Assembly: GCA_018268955.1 (NCBI GenBank)
Contig: JAFDVO010000014.1
Location: forward strand, 1-64,000
DNA from: Acidobacteriota bacterium
Lineage (GTDB): Bacteria > Acidobacteriota > Vicinamibacteria > Vicinamibacterales > CAVVIG01
Length of the DNA: 64,000 bases
Direction of reading: 5' to 3'
The notes below the pieces were generated by a model. The model made no database searches. It was not told where the DNA came from and saw nothing but the letters and a program-made list of their open reading frames with translations. The translations under genes were made by a program, and so were the position numbers. Positions 37,737-48,814 of this stretch are shown piece after piece; position 1 is the first letter of the stretch; each line of letters opens with the position of its first letter.

Positions 37737-37776
37737 GCATTCCTGCATTCCTGCATTGCTGCATTGCTGCATTCCC
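37737..37776. repeat. Octamer array, GCATTCCT / GCATTGCT, five copies
   Basis: Five in-phase 8-mers. The word is the reverse complement of the GCAGGAAT octads at 52411-52490, so the two arrays are one family in opposite orientation. Confidence 0.85.
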
Positions 37777-37791
37777 CCGGTCTCGTCCGCG

Positions 37792-38916
37792 TTAGAGCCT
37801 CCCGAATCGCGCCGGGCTAGTGAGCGCGAGGGCGGGATCGGCCGTCCCATCGAGGACGGCGTCCGCGACGACCTGCGCGGTGAGGGGCGCGAGCAGCACG
37901 CCATTGCGGTAGTGTCCGGTGGCATACATCAGGCGCGGCACCGCTGAGGACCAGCCGATGATCGGCAGCGGATCGGGGCTCCCCGGCCTGAGGCCCACGC
38001 GCGCAGAGAGCAGCGTCGCATTCCAGGCCAGCGGCAGCAGGTCGCAGACCGCTTCGAACAGCTGGCGCACGCCGCCGACGGTGTTCCGCTCGTCGAACCC
38101 CGCGTCCTCGACGGTCGCGCCGACGAGCAACGTGCCATCGCGCCAGGGCACGAGGTAGCAGCGTTCGTCCCACGTGATGCGCGCCAGTTGCTGGGCGGTC
38201 CACCCGAGGTGCAGCAGTTGTCCGCGCACAGGCTTCACCGGCGGAGCGGCATCCGCGCCCTCCACCGTCACCTGCCCCGCCCACGCACCGGCCGCGAGGA
38301 CGACGGTGCCAGCGGCGATGCTGCCCTGCGTCGTGTCGACGCGAACACCGTCACCCTCGGCCCTGATCCGCTGCACCCGCGCGGGCTCGAGCAGCGTGGC
38401 GCCAGCGCGCTGTGCCGCCATGACGAGCGCGCGTGTCAGCGACGGCGCGGCAACGATGCCCTGGGTCGTGATGAGCAGGCCGCCGAAGATGTCCGGCGCG
38501 AGGTTCGGCTCCGCGGCGCGCGCCGCCGCAGTGTCCAGCAGCTGCGCCTCGATGCCGAGTTGGCCCAGCTCACCCGCGGTCTCGGCGAAGTGGGCGAGCG
38601 AGGCGTCCTCGCGCGCCACGTGCAGCGTGCCGGTCCGCTCGTAGCCGACCGGAATGCCCGCATCCTGTTGCAGCTGCCCGATGAAGCGGTCGAACAGGCC
38701 GAGGCTGCGCGCCCCGAGTTCCAGCAGGGGGCCGCCCTCGCCCGCTTCGGTGTACGGCGCGAGCATGCCGCCAGACGCCTGCGTCGCGCCGCTCCCCGGC
38801 GTGCGGGCATCGAGGATGGACACCGACGCGCCGCGCGCGGAGAGCTCCCGGGCGATGGCCGCGCCGATCACGCCGGCGCCAATGACAAGGATGTCGTTCG
38901 CCCCCACCTTCCGCAT
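37792..38916 (-). CDS. thiO: Glycine oxidase ThiO
   Basis: FAD enzyme that oxidises glycine to the imine used in thiazole assembly for thiamine. The 374-residue protein has the Rossmann motif GAGVIG at 13-18, ASGGMLAPYTEA near 48 typical of ThiO, VRGQLLHL near 230 and the C-terminal LRPGSPDPLPIIG...ATGHYRNGVLLAP block. No other thi gene is adjacent, so a more general D-amino acid oxidase role is possible. Divergent from pyc with 130 bp between starts. Confidence 0.85.
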   Translation of the reverse strand: MRKVGANDILVIGAGVIGAAIARELSARGASVSILDARTPGSGATQASGGMLAPYTEAGEGGPLLELGARSLGLFDRFIGQLQQDAGIPVGYERTGTLHVAREDASLAHFAETAGELGQLGIEAQLLDTAAARAAEPNLAPDIFGGLLITTQGIVAAPSLTRALVMAAQRAGATLLEPARVQRIRAEGDGVRVDTTQGSIAAGTVVLAAGAWAGQVTVEGADAAPPVKPVRGQLLHLGWTAQQLARITWDERCYLVPWRDGTLLVGATVEDAGFDERNTVGGVRQLFEAVCDLLPLAWNATLLSARVGLRPGSPDPLPIIGWSSAVPRLMYATGHYRNGVLLAPLTAQVVADAVLDGTADPALALTSPARFGRL

Positions 38917-39046
38917 CTTACGTTAAGATCTCCGGAGCCTGCCTCGCCCCGAGAGTCCGCGGGCCCATCGATCACTGATTGTCACCGCTCCGGTTCCACC
39001 AGCCGACGTGTGCGGGTGGAGCTGGTCTGAAGGTTCGCTGCCAGCT

Positions 39047-42000
39047 ATGCGGAAACTGCTCGTCGCCAATCGCTCGGAGATCGCCATCCGGTGCTTCCGT
39101 GCCGCCACTGAACTCGGCATGCGCACCGTGGCCATCTACAGCCATGAGGATCGCTTCTCGCTGCACCGCTTCAAGGCGGACGAAGCGTTCCTGATCGGTC
39201 CGCCGACCGGCGGGGAACCGGTCCGTTCATACCTGAACATCGAGGCGATCATCGCCGTCGCCCTCGAGCACGGCGTCGACTGCATCCACCCGGGCTACGG
39301 GTTCCTCTCGGAAAATGCCGAGTTCGCGCGTGCATGCGAGGCGGCAGGCATCAAGTTCATCGGGCCGACGCCCGATCACCTCGAGGCGTTCGGCGACAAG
39401 ACCGCCGCGAAGAAGCTCGCCGTCGCTGCGGGCGTTCCGACCATTCCGGGCACCCAGGAGGCCATCGCCGATCCCGACGAGGTGATGCGCGAGGCGCTCC
39501 GCATCGGCTTCCCGCTGATGATCAAGGCGAGCTTCGGCGGCGGCGGGCGCGGCATGCGCGTCGTCCAGAACGCCGAGGAGCTCCAGGGCAAGCTGGCCGA
39601 GGCGCAGCGCGAAGCGGGCGCCGCCTTCGGGCGCGCCGATGTCTTCCTCGAGCGCTACATCGCCCGCGCCAAGCACATCGAGGTGCAGATCCTCGGGGAT
39701 GCGCACGGCAACCTCGTTCACCTGTGGGAGCGCGACTGCTCGGTGCAGCGTCGCCACCAGAAAGTGGTCGAGGTGGCGCCGAGCATCAACCTCAGCGAGG
39801 GCCTGCGCCGACAGATCTGCGAATCGGCCGCGGCGCTCTGCCGATCGGTGAACTACCGCAGTGCGGGCACCGTCGAGTTCCTGCTCGACGTCGACCGCAA
39901 CGAGTTCTACTTCATCGAGGTCAATCCCCGTATCCAGGTCGAACACACCGTCACTGAGGTCGTGACCGGCATCGACCTCGTGCGCAGCCAGATCCTCGTG
40001 GCCGAGGGGCACAGGCTCCACGAATCGCCCCTGAACATCCCCACGCAGGAGAAGGTCGAGCACCGCGGCGTGGCCATGCAGTGCCGCGTGACCACCGAGG
40101 ATCCGGAGCGTAACTTCACGCCCGACTACGGCCGCATCACGACTTATCGCTCGGCTGGCGGCTTCGCCGTCCGCCTCGACGGCGGCAACGGCTTCGGTGG
40201 GTCCGTCATCACGCCGTACTTCGATTCATTGCTCGTCAAGGTGACGACCTGGGGCTCCTCGCTGGAGGAAGCGGGCCAGCGCGCCGACCGTGCGCTCCGG
40301 GAGTTCCGGATCCGTGGCGTCAAGACGAACATCTCATTCCTCCTGAACCTCATCGAACACCCGACCTTCAAGTCCGGGGCAGCGACGACAACGTTCATCG
40401 ACCAGACGCCGGAGCTGTTCCGCTTCCGCCAGAACCGCGATCGCGCCACGAAGACGCTCTCCTACCTCGGCGACGTGATCGTGAACGGCCGGCCCGACGT
40501 GAAGGGCATGTTCGATCCGAAGCGGCCGATGCCGATCCCCGTGCCGCCGCCCATTCCGCATGGCATCGAGCCGCCGGCCGGCACGCGCCAGCGCCTGCTG
40601 GAACTCGGCCCCGAGAAGTTCGCTGAGTGGGTCCGCAGCGAGAAGCGGCTGTTCATGACCGACACGACGATGCGCGATGCGCACCAGTCGCTGCTGGCCA
40701 CCCGCGTCCGCACCTACGACATGCTCGCGGTGGCCGACGCAGTCGCCAGGCTCACGCCGAACCTGTTCTCGCTCGAGATGTGGGGTGGCGCGACGTTCGA
40801 CACGGCGATGCGGTTCCTGCAGGAAGACCCGTGGCAGCGGCTGGCTGAACTCCGCCAGCGCATCCCGAACATCCTCTTCCAGATGCTGCTGCGCGCGAGC
40901 AACGCGGTCGGCTACACCACGTATCCGGACAATGTGGTCCGCGCGTTCGTGAAGCAGAGCGCGGACGTCGGCATCGACGTCTTCCGCATCTTCGACTCGC
41001 TGAACTCGACCGCGAACATGCAGCTCGCGATCGAGGCGGTGCGGAACGACACGCACGCGATCGCGGAAGCGGCGATCTGCTACACCGGCGACATCCTCGA
41101 CCCGACGCGCACCAAGTACTCACTGAAGTACTACGTGGCGCTCGCCAAGGAGCTGGTGCGGATGGGCACGCACGTCCTCGGCATCAAGGACATGGCGGGG
41201 CTCTGCAAGCCGTACGCGGCGTACGCCCTCGTGAAGGCGCTGCGTGAAGAGGTCGGCGTGCCGATTCACTTCCACACGCACGACACGAGCGGCATCAACT
41301 CCGCGAGCATCCTGCGGGCCTGCGATGCCGGCGTGGACATCGCGGATGCGGCGCTCGCCTCGATGAGCAGCATGACCAGCCAGCCGTGCCTCAACAGCAT
41401 CGTGGCGGCGCTGCGCAACACGGACCGCGACACCGGCCTCGATCAGGCGGCGCTCGACGACATGAGCCGCTACTGGGCGGCCGTGCGCGATCTCTACTAT
41501 CCCTTCGAGGAAGGGCTGCGTGCCCCGGGTCCGGACGTGTATCAGCACGAGATGCCCGGTGGGCAGTACACGAACCTGCGGCAGCAGTCGAAGAGCCTTG
41601 GGCTCGAGCACCGCTGGCAGGAGGTCTGCGAGGCCTACGCCACGGCGAACCAGCTGGTGGGCGATATCGTGAAGGTGACGCCGTCGAGCAAGGTCGTTGG
41701 CGATCTCGCGCTCTTCCTCGTCACGAACAAGCTCACCGCGGACGACGTGATGAATTCCACCGTCCCCCTCAGCTTCCCCCGCAGCGTCGTCGAGATGATG
41801 CAGGGGCTGCTCGGCGAGCCGGTCGGCGGCTGGCCGAAGGCGTTCCAGGAGATCGTGCTGAAGTCGGCGCACGTGGAGCCGATCGCGGGTCGGCCTGGCG
41901 CCTCGATGGCGCCCGCGGACTTCGAGGCGGCGTCCAGGGAGATTCAGGCGAAGGCGCACCACACCGCGAGCGACACCGACGTGCTGTCGTACCTGCTGTA

Positions 42001-42502
42001 TCCGCAGGTGTTCCTCGACTTCCAGAAGCACGTCACCGCCTACGGCGACACCTCGAAGATCCCGACGGCGAACTTCTTCTACGGTCTCCAGCCGGGCGAG
42101 GAAGCGTCGATCGAGATCGAGCGCGGCAAGACGCTCATCGTGAAGTTCCTGACGATGGGTCAGGTGCGCGAGGACGGGACGCGGACGGTCTTCTTCGAGT
42201 TGAACGGCCAGCCGCGTGCAGTGACGATCGTCGATCGCTCGGCGTCCGCCACCGTGAAGCGCAACCCGAAGGCCGACCCGGACAACCAGGCGCACATCGC
42301 GTCACCGATGCCGGGCAAGGTGTCCTCGGTGGCGGTGCGCACCGGGCAGACAGTCAAGAAGGGTGAGCGGTTGCTCTCCATCGAGGCGATGAAGATGGAG
42401 ACGGCCGTTTACAGCCCGAGGGACGCGAAGGTCGGCCCAATTCACGTCGAGCCCGGCGCAGCGGTCGAGGCGCGCGACCTGCTGCTCGTGCTGCAGGACT
42501 GA
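39047..42502 (+). CDS. pyc: Pyruvate carboxylase
   Basis: Single-chain, biotin-dependent enzyme (1151 residues) that carboxylates pyruvate to oxaloacetate for anaplerosis and gluconeogenesis. N-terminal biotin carboxylase (1-450, with GGGGRGMRVV, the VEHTVTE block); carboxyltransferase from about 535 (TDTTMRDAHQSLLATRVRT) to about 830, including the metal-site HFHTHDT; allosteric linker; C-terminal biotin carrier domain with EAMKMETA, biotinyl Lys1116. Length and order match other single-chain PYC. The ATG at 39047 starts right at RKLLVANRSEIA. Monocistronic or with the downstream receiver (43 bp). Confidence 0.96.
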   Translation: MRKLLVANRSEIAIRCFRAATELGMRTVAIYSHEDRFSLHRFKADEAFLIGPPTGGEPVRSYLNIEAIIAVALEHGVDCIHPGYGFLSENAEFARACEAAGIKFIGPTPDHLEAFGDKTAAKKLAVAAGVPTIPGTQEAIADPDEVMREALRIGFPLMIKASFGGGGRGMRVVQNAEELQGKLAEAQREAGAAFGRADVFLERYIARAKHIEVQILGDAHGNLVHLWERDCSVQRRHQKVVEVAPSINLSEGLRRQICESAAALCRSVNYRSAGTVEFLLDVDRNEFYFIEVNPRIQVEHTVTEVVTGIDLVRSQILVAEGHRLHESPLNIPTQEKVEHRGVAMQCRVTTEDPERNFTPDYGRITTYRSAGGFAVRLDGGNGFGGSVITPYFDSLLVKVTTWGSSLEEAGQRADRALREFRIRGVKTNISFLLNLIEHPTFKSGAATTTFIDQTPELFRFRQNRDRATKTLSYLGDVIVNGRPDVKGMFDPKRPMPIPVPPPIPHGIEPPAGTRQRLLELGPEKFAEWVRSEKRLFMTDTTMRDAHQSLLATRVRTYDMLAVADAVARLTPNLFSLEMWGGATFDTAMRFLQEDPWQRLAELRQRIPNILFQMLLRASNAVGYTTYPDNVVRAFVKQSADVGIDVFRIFDSLNSTANMQLAIEAVRNDTHAIAEAAICYTGDILDPTRTKYSLKYYVALAKELVRMGTHVLGIKDMAGLCKPYAAYALVKALREEVGVPIHFHTHDTSGINSASILRACDAGVDIADAALASMSSMTSQPCLNSIVAALRNTDRDTGLDQAALDDMSRYWAAVRDLYYPFEEGLRAPGPDVYQHEMPGGQYTNLRQQSKSLGLEHRWQEVCEAYATANQLVGDIVKVTPSSKVVGDLALFLVTNKLTADDVMNSTVPLSFPRSVVEMMQGLLGEPVGGWPKAFQEIVLKSAHVEPIAGRPGASMAPADFEAASREIQAKAHHTASDTDVLSYLLYPQVFLDFQKHVTAYGDTSKIPTANFFYGLQPGEEASIEIERGKTLIVKFLTMGQVREDGTRTVFFELNGQPRAVTIVDRSASATVKRNPKADPDNQAHIASPMPGKVSSVAVRTGQTVKKGERLLSIEAMKMETAVYSPRDAKVGPIHVEPGAAVEARDLLLVLQD

Positions 42503-42545
42503 CCCGACCGCCCCAACGACTCACGCCGATCGACTGGAGACGCTC

Positions 42546-42944
42546 GTGAACACGAACGACCCGTCACCCGCCGCAGAGCGCACGCCGCTGGTCGCCGTCG
42601 TGGACGATGACCGGATGTGCACGATGATGCTGGACCGCATCCTCACGCGGGCAGGGTACGCGGTGCGGGTGTTCGCGAGCGGCGAAGAGGTCCTCGACGC
42701 GGCGGGAACCACGACATTCGATGCGATCTGCGTCGACATGTCCCTGCAGGGGATCGATGGGATCGAAACCATTTCTCGCCTGAAACAGGCTGGCGGGAAC
42801 ACGCCAGCCATCCTCTTCAGCGCGTCAGCCGACGAGGTCCGTGAGCGCGCCCTCGCCGCCGGCGCCACCGCCTGCGTCGCCAAGAGCGGCGCATGGGACG
42901 AACTACGGGCCGCCATCGCTGAGGCGATTGCTGCCCGAAGTTAG
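42546..42944 (+). CDS. Stand-alone response-regulator receiver
   Basis: A 132-residue single receiver domain, GTG start behind TGGAGA. Acidic pair Asp20/Asp21, phospho-acceptor Asp64 (ICVDMSLQG), Ser92 and Lys113 are all present, so unlike the sigma-54 regulator it should be phosphorylatable. No output domain; it may work as a CheY- or Spo0F-like shuttle. A phosphorelay set lies 0.6-2.4 kb downstream on the other strand. Its last codons run into a heptad array. Confidence 0.88.
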   Translation: MNTNDPSPAAERTPLVAVVDDDRMCTMMLDRILTRAGYAVRVFASGEEVLDAAGTTTFDAICVDMSLQGIDGIETISRLKQAGGNTPAILFSASADEVRERALAAGATACVAKSGAWDELRAAIAEAIAARS

Positions 42945-42966
42945 AACTCAGAGTTCAGAAGTCAGA
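42939..42966. repeat. Heptamer array, AGTCAGA type (inverted relative to 43524-43558)
   Basis: AGTTAGA, ACTCAGA, GTTCAGA, AGTCAGA, then degenerate CAGAA words to about 42975. The core is the reverse complement of TCTGACT in the array at 43524-43558. The stop codon of the receiver gene lies inside the first word. From here to 43112 no gene was seen. Confidence 0.75.
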
Positions 42967-43112
42967 ACTTCAGAACGCGTTCCACGACTTTCCACAACGC
43001 AAGGACGACAGCGAACTACTCCGAAGAACTGTTCGAAGGGAACTTCAAGCTCGGAAGGCCGAAGCCCAGTGCGCGCCGGGAACGGTTGGCCTCGCTGGGC
43101 ACGCAGTGCCCA

Positions 43113-43475
43113 CTAAGCAGGCCGGTTCTCTTTCGACTTCCGAGCAGCGACCGTGAAGATCGCGACGAGTTCGTCGGCCTCACGTACTAGTCCCCTGATT
43201 TGCGCTTCGTTCACCAACCCTGTCGCCTGAATCAGTCGCAGCCAGTACGACGCCTCTCGCGCCTCTCGCAAGACAAGCGCGAGCTTGCAACTGAATTCCT
43301 TGCGCGTGTGAGCGGATTTGGCTTCCTTGAGGTTCGCACCGACAGACGTGCCTGCGCGCAGAAGCTGCGCGCTGATCTGGCGTTGTACATTGGGCGTCTG
43401 TGACAGCCGTCGGCACAGCCGTACGATGCGGCAGGCGAACTCGAAGGTTCTTTCCCGAAGTTCGCGTGCCTGCAC
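43113..43475 (-). CDS. Four-helix-bundle protein (23S rRNA intervening-sequence / Avd-like family)
   Basis: A 120-residue all-helical basic protein with the family pattern: LRERTFEFACRIVRLCRRL, QISAQLLRAGTSVGANLKEAKSA and LREAREASYWLRLIQATG. Relatives are encoded by intervening sequences in 23S rRNA genes; the fold is that of Avd, the accessory protein of diversity-generating retroelements. The start is a GTG (43475); no ATG fits. Heptad arrays in inverted orientation stand on both sides (42939-42966, 43524-43558), so gene plus arrays may be a unit. Function unknown; nucleic-acid binding is likely. Confidence 0.85.
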   Translation of the reverse strand: MQARELRERTFEFACRIVRLCRRLSQTPNVQRQISAQLLRAGTSVGANLKEAKSAHTRKEFSCKLALVLREAREASYWLRLIQATGLVNEAQIRGLVREADELVAIFTVAARKSKENRPA

Positions 43476-43523
43476 GTCGCCTGAGCCATTCAGGTTCCGT
43501 ACCCGATGGCGTCTTCCCGCCGA

Positions 43524-43558
43524 AACTTCTGACTTCTGACTTCTAGGTTCTGACTTCG
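43524..43558. repeat. Heptamer array, GACTTCT type
   Basis: AACTTCT, GACTTCT, GACTTCT, AGGTTCT, GACTTCG in phase. Identical core to 2844-2924 and inverted relative to 42939-42966. Confidence 0.85.
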
Positions 43559-43567
43559 GACACGGTT

Positions 43568-44245
43568 CTACGTGCCAATTCCGTGTTTGACCGCGTACAT
43601 CGCGAGTTCGAGGCGGCTGGACATGCCGGTCTTGTCGAAGATGATCGTGAGGTGGCGCTTCACGGTCTCCTCGGAGATCGAGAGCTTCTCGGCGATGTCC
43701 TTGTTCGAGCGGCCTTCGACGACGGCCTTCACGATCTGGAGCTGCCTGGCGGTGAGGTTCACGCCGTTCGGGTTCGGCAGGTGCATGCCGCCCGGATCGG
43801 CCATCGCGCGCACGATGTCCGTGACGGTCTGGTCGCCGAGCCAGTAGCGGCCGCCCACGATCGCGCGGCATGCGGCCCCGAGGCGTTCGGCGACGACGTC
43901 CTTCAGCAGGATGCCGCGTGCGCCGAGCTGGATGATCTCGAGTGTCTGCTTGCGGTCCACGGTGGCGGCGAGCACGAGGGTCTTGATGTTGGGCGCGGTG
44001 ATGCGCAGGGCGCGCAGCACCTCGATGCCCGACATCTTGGGCATCGCGAGGTCGAGGATCAGCAGGTCCGGCGTGTGCGTGCGCACGAGCCGCAGCGCGA
44101 CCTCGCCGTCGCTGCACTCACCGACGATCTGGAACTCCGTCAGCGGCGCAAGGATGTTGCGGACGCCGATGCGGACGACCGGATGGTCGTCTGCGACCAC
44201 GACCTTCCAGGTCGCGGGTGGCGTGGATGGCGTTACAGGTGTCAC
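43568..44245 (-). CDS. NarL/FixJ-type response regulator (REC-LuxR HTH)
   Basis: A 225-residue regulator. The receiver has the acidic pair VADDH, phospho-acceptor Asp65 (LLILDLAMP) and Lys in LLKDV; the LuxR-type HTH spans about 160-220 (LTARQLQIVKAVVEGRSNKDIAEKL split by the usual GxSNKxIA, then SEETVKRHL). The start is the GTG at 44245, which overlaps the Hpt stop (GTGA) and has AGGGA six bases upstream. It is the probable output of the phosphorelay encoded by the two upstream genes. Confidence 0.9.
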   Translation of the reverse strand: MTPVTPSTPPATWKVVVADDHPVVRIGVRNILAPLTEFQIVGECSDGEVALRLVRTHTPDLLILDLAMPKMSGIEVLRALRITAPNIKTLVLAATVDRKQTLEIIQLGARGILLKDVVAERLGAACRAIVGGRYWLGDQTVTDIVRAMADPGGMHLPNPNGVNLTARQLQIVKAVVEGRSNKDIAEKLSISEETVKRHLTIIFDKTGMSSRLELAMYAVKHGIGT

Positions 44246-44595
44246 TGGAGGTCCCTGCCGAGCCACGCCGTAATGGTCCGGCGCAGCGCGGCGAGCTGAG
44301 CGTCAATCTGATCGAACACGTCGCGGGTCACCGACTCGCCTGCCGCTGCACGCACTTCGAGGTCGGCGAACAGCGCGGCAAGTCCCACGGCCCCGACGAT
44401 GCCGCTCGCGCCTTTGGCCCGATGGGCCTGCGCCCGCACGTCTTCCGGGGCGGTGGCCCGGCGCATGGCGTCGGAGGCGGCGCACACATTATCGAAGTAG
44501 GCTCGAAAGATCTCAACGAGCGCGGCCTGCCCTGCCTCGGTGGCGGGGTCAGCCAGCGCTGCGGTGCGCGTCAAGTCCACCAACGGTTCGTCCAC
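44242..44595 (-). CDS. Stand-alone Hpt phosphotransfer protein
   Basis: A 117-residue helical protein with the Hpt signature AHRAKGASGIVGA; phospho-accepting His58. Read from a GTG one base after the REC-Hpt stop; the longer ORF towards 44673 is shadow of that gene. It would relay phosphate between receivers. Confidence 0.75.
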   Translation of the reverse strand: MDEPLVDLTRTAALADPATEAGQAALVEIFRAYFDNVCAASDAMRRATAPEDVRAQAHRAKGASGIVGAVGLAALFADLEVRAAAGESVTRDVFDQIDAQLAALRRTITAWLGRDLQ

Positions 44596-44596
44596 G

Positions 44597-45388
44597 TCAG
44601 CACCCAAGCTGCTGCTGGACCTGCGCCAGCAGCCGATCCAGTTCGTCCACGAGCCGCGATGCGGCGTCGGCATCGCGCTCCCTGCCAGCGGCTTCGAGCG
44701 CCCGGCCGATGCGCGTGACGTCGGGAATCCCGTACGACGTACCGGTCCCTTTCATGTCGTGCGCCAGCCGCAGCACCCGGTCCATATTGTCATTCGCGAT
44801 GAAGTGGCGCAGATCACCGGTCTGACGCCGCTTCTCGCGCACGTAGGCGGGTACGAGATCCGCGAGCAGCGGGTCGATGTCGAGCGGCACCGGCGGGTGT
44901 GACTCACCCTCGCCGGTCCCGGCCGGCAGCGCGATGGACACGGCGTCCGACACAGGCTGCAGCAGCGCCGCATCGACCGCCGCGGCAATCGCCGCCAGGG
45001 GCACCGGCTTCGTCAGATACGCCGTGCACCCGGCCATCGTGGCCCTCCTGCGCGCCTCCACGCTTTCCTCGCCCGTCATCGCGATGATTGGCGCCGTTCG
45101 ACCGTCCTCGCGCCTGCGGATCGCGGCCGCGGTGGCGTACCCATCCATGATCGGCATGTCCAGATCGAGCAGCACGACCGCCGGCCGATACCGGGCGAAC
45201 TGCTCGAGCGCCGCTCGCCCATCAGTTGCCTGCAGGACGCGATACCGCGTGCGCAGCCGATGGCCGACGAGTTGGCGGATTTCGGCTGAATCGTCGGCAA
45301 TCAGCACAGCCGGCCGTGTGTCGATCAGTCCGTCTGCGCTGACGTCCGGCGCAGGTGTCTCCAGCGGATTGGCCATGTCGTCGGTCAT
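44597..45388 (-). CDS. REC-Hpt hybrid phosphorelay protein
   Basis: A 263-residue protein: receiver (25-145) with acidic pair Asp32/Asp33, Asp75 (VVLLDLDMP), Thr105 and Lys127, then an Hpt domain (170-263) with phospho-His210 in LAHDMKGTG. The presence of both acceptor types in one chain, followed by a separate Hpt gene and a LuxR-type regulator, gives a His-Asp relay. The histidine kinase that starts it is not in the window. Confidence 0.88.
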   Translation of the reverse strand: MTDDMANPLETPAPDVSADGLIDTRPAVLIADDSAEIRQLVGHRLRTRYRVLQATDGRAALEQFARYRPAVVLLDLDMPIMDGYATAAAIRRREDGRTAPIIAMTGEESVEARRRATMAGCTAYLTKPVPLAAIAAAVDAALLQPVSDAVSIALPAGTGEGESHPPVPLDIDPLLADLVPAYVREKRRQTGDLRHFIANDNMDRVLRLAHDMKGTGTSYGIPDVTRIGRALEAAGRERDADAASRLVDELDRLLAQVQQQLGC

Positions 45389-45472
45389 GCAAGGTCCACG
45401 CGATCACCCACCCGGGCTCTCCCTCCGGAGATCGGCAGGGGCGACGGCGGACTCAAGGTCAGCCGTACGCAG

Positions 45473-45508
45473 AAAAGCCCCGGAGGCCACGCGGTGGCCC
45501 CGGGGCTT
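45473..45508 (-). terminator. Intrinsic terminator of the small secreted-protein gene
   Basis: On the minus strand a 14-bp GC-rich stem (AGCCCCGG-GGCCAC, loop CGC, GTGGCC-T-CCGGGGCT, one bulged T) ends in a short T-run. It lies 23 bp after the stop of the gene at 45531-45884. Confidence 0.7.
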
Positions 45509-45530
45509 CGGTCATGCGAGGTGCGGCCGT

Positions 45531-45884
45531 TTACTTCGCCATCTTCACCGAGTCGGCGGCAATGGAGAGCTTGCCGTTCTTCTCGGTGACGTCGCCGGTG
45601 ATCTCGACCGTGTGCAGCACGTGGGCGATGAGCTTCTCGTTCTTGTTGGCTGCGAGACCGCCGGTGATCTCGTAGACCTTGCCGTCGTTCGTGAGCAGCG
45701 CGAGCGGCTTGCCCGACTTCGCACACTCCACGGCGCACGACTTGTCCGCGTCCACCTTCTTCTCGCGCAGGTAGCACTCCTGGTCGACGACCTGCCCCTT
45801 CACCGTCCCCGTCTTGGCGAACGCCGGAACGCCGAGCGTCGCAACCATCGCGAACGCCGCGATGCCGGAGAAGAACTGCCGCAT
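45531..45884 (-). CDS. Small secreted protein with three Cys
   Basis: A 117-residue exported protein behind a strong ribosome-binding site (GGAGGATC). Signal peptide 1-23 (AFA). The mature part has Cys37, Cys50 and Cys54 in VVDQECYLREKK...SCAVECAKSGKPLALLTNDG and a short beta-rich end (VYEITG, HTVEITGDV) that looks like a small OB-type barrel. Similar secreted proteins occur widely in Acidobacteriota without known function; a metal-binding role is possible. Confidence 0.7.
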   Translation of the reverse strand: MRQFFSGIAAFAMVATLGVPAFAKTGTVKGQVVDQECYLREKKVDADKSCAVECAKSGKPLALLTNDGKVYEITGGLAANKNEKLIAHVLHTVEITGDVTEKNGKLSIAADSVKMAK

Positions 45885-45963
45885 GATGATCCTCCTTCAC
45901 TGCTGCCCGCCCACAGTGGTGAGCGGAAGGTTCAGCCCTTATACGTCCGGCCCCGAACGGGTG

Positions 45964-48747
<2,784 letters not shown>

Positions 48748-48814
48748 GACAGTTCCTCGTGGGCCTGGAGCGATGATAGCCCGGCGTTCGGCGCGGCCTT
48801 ACAATGGCGGGCCT

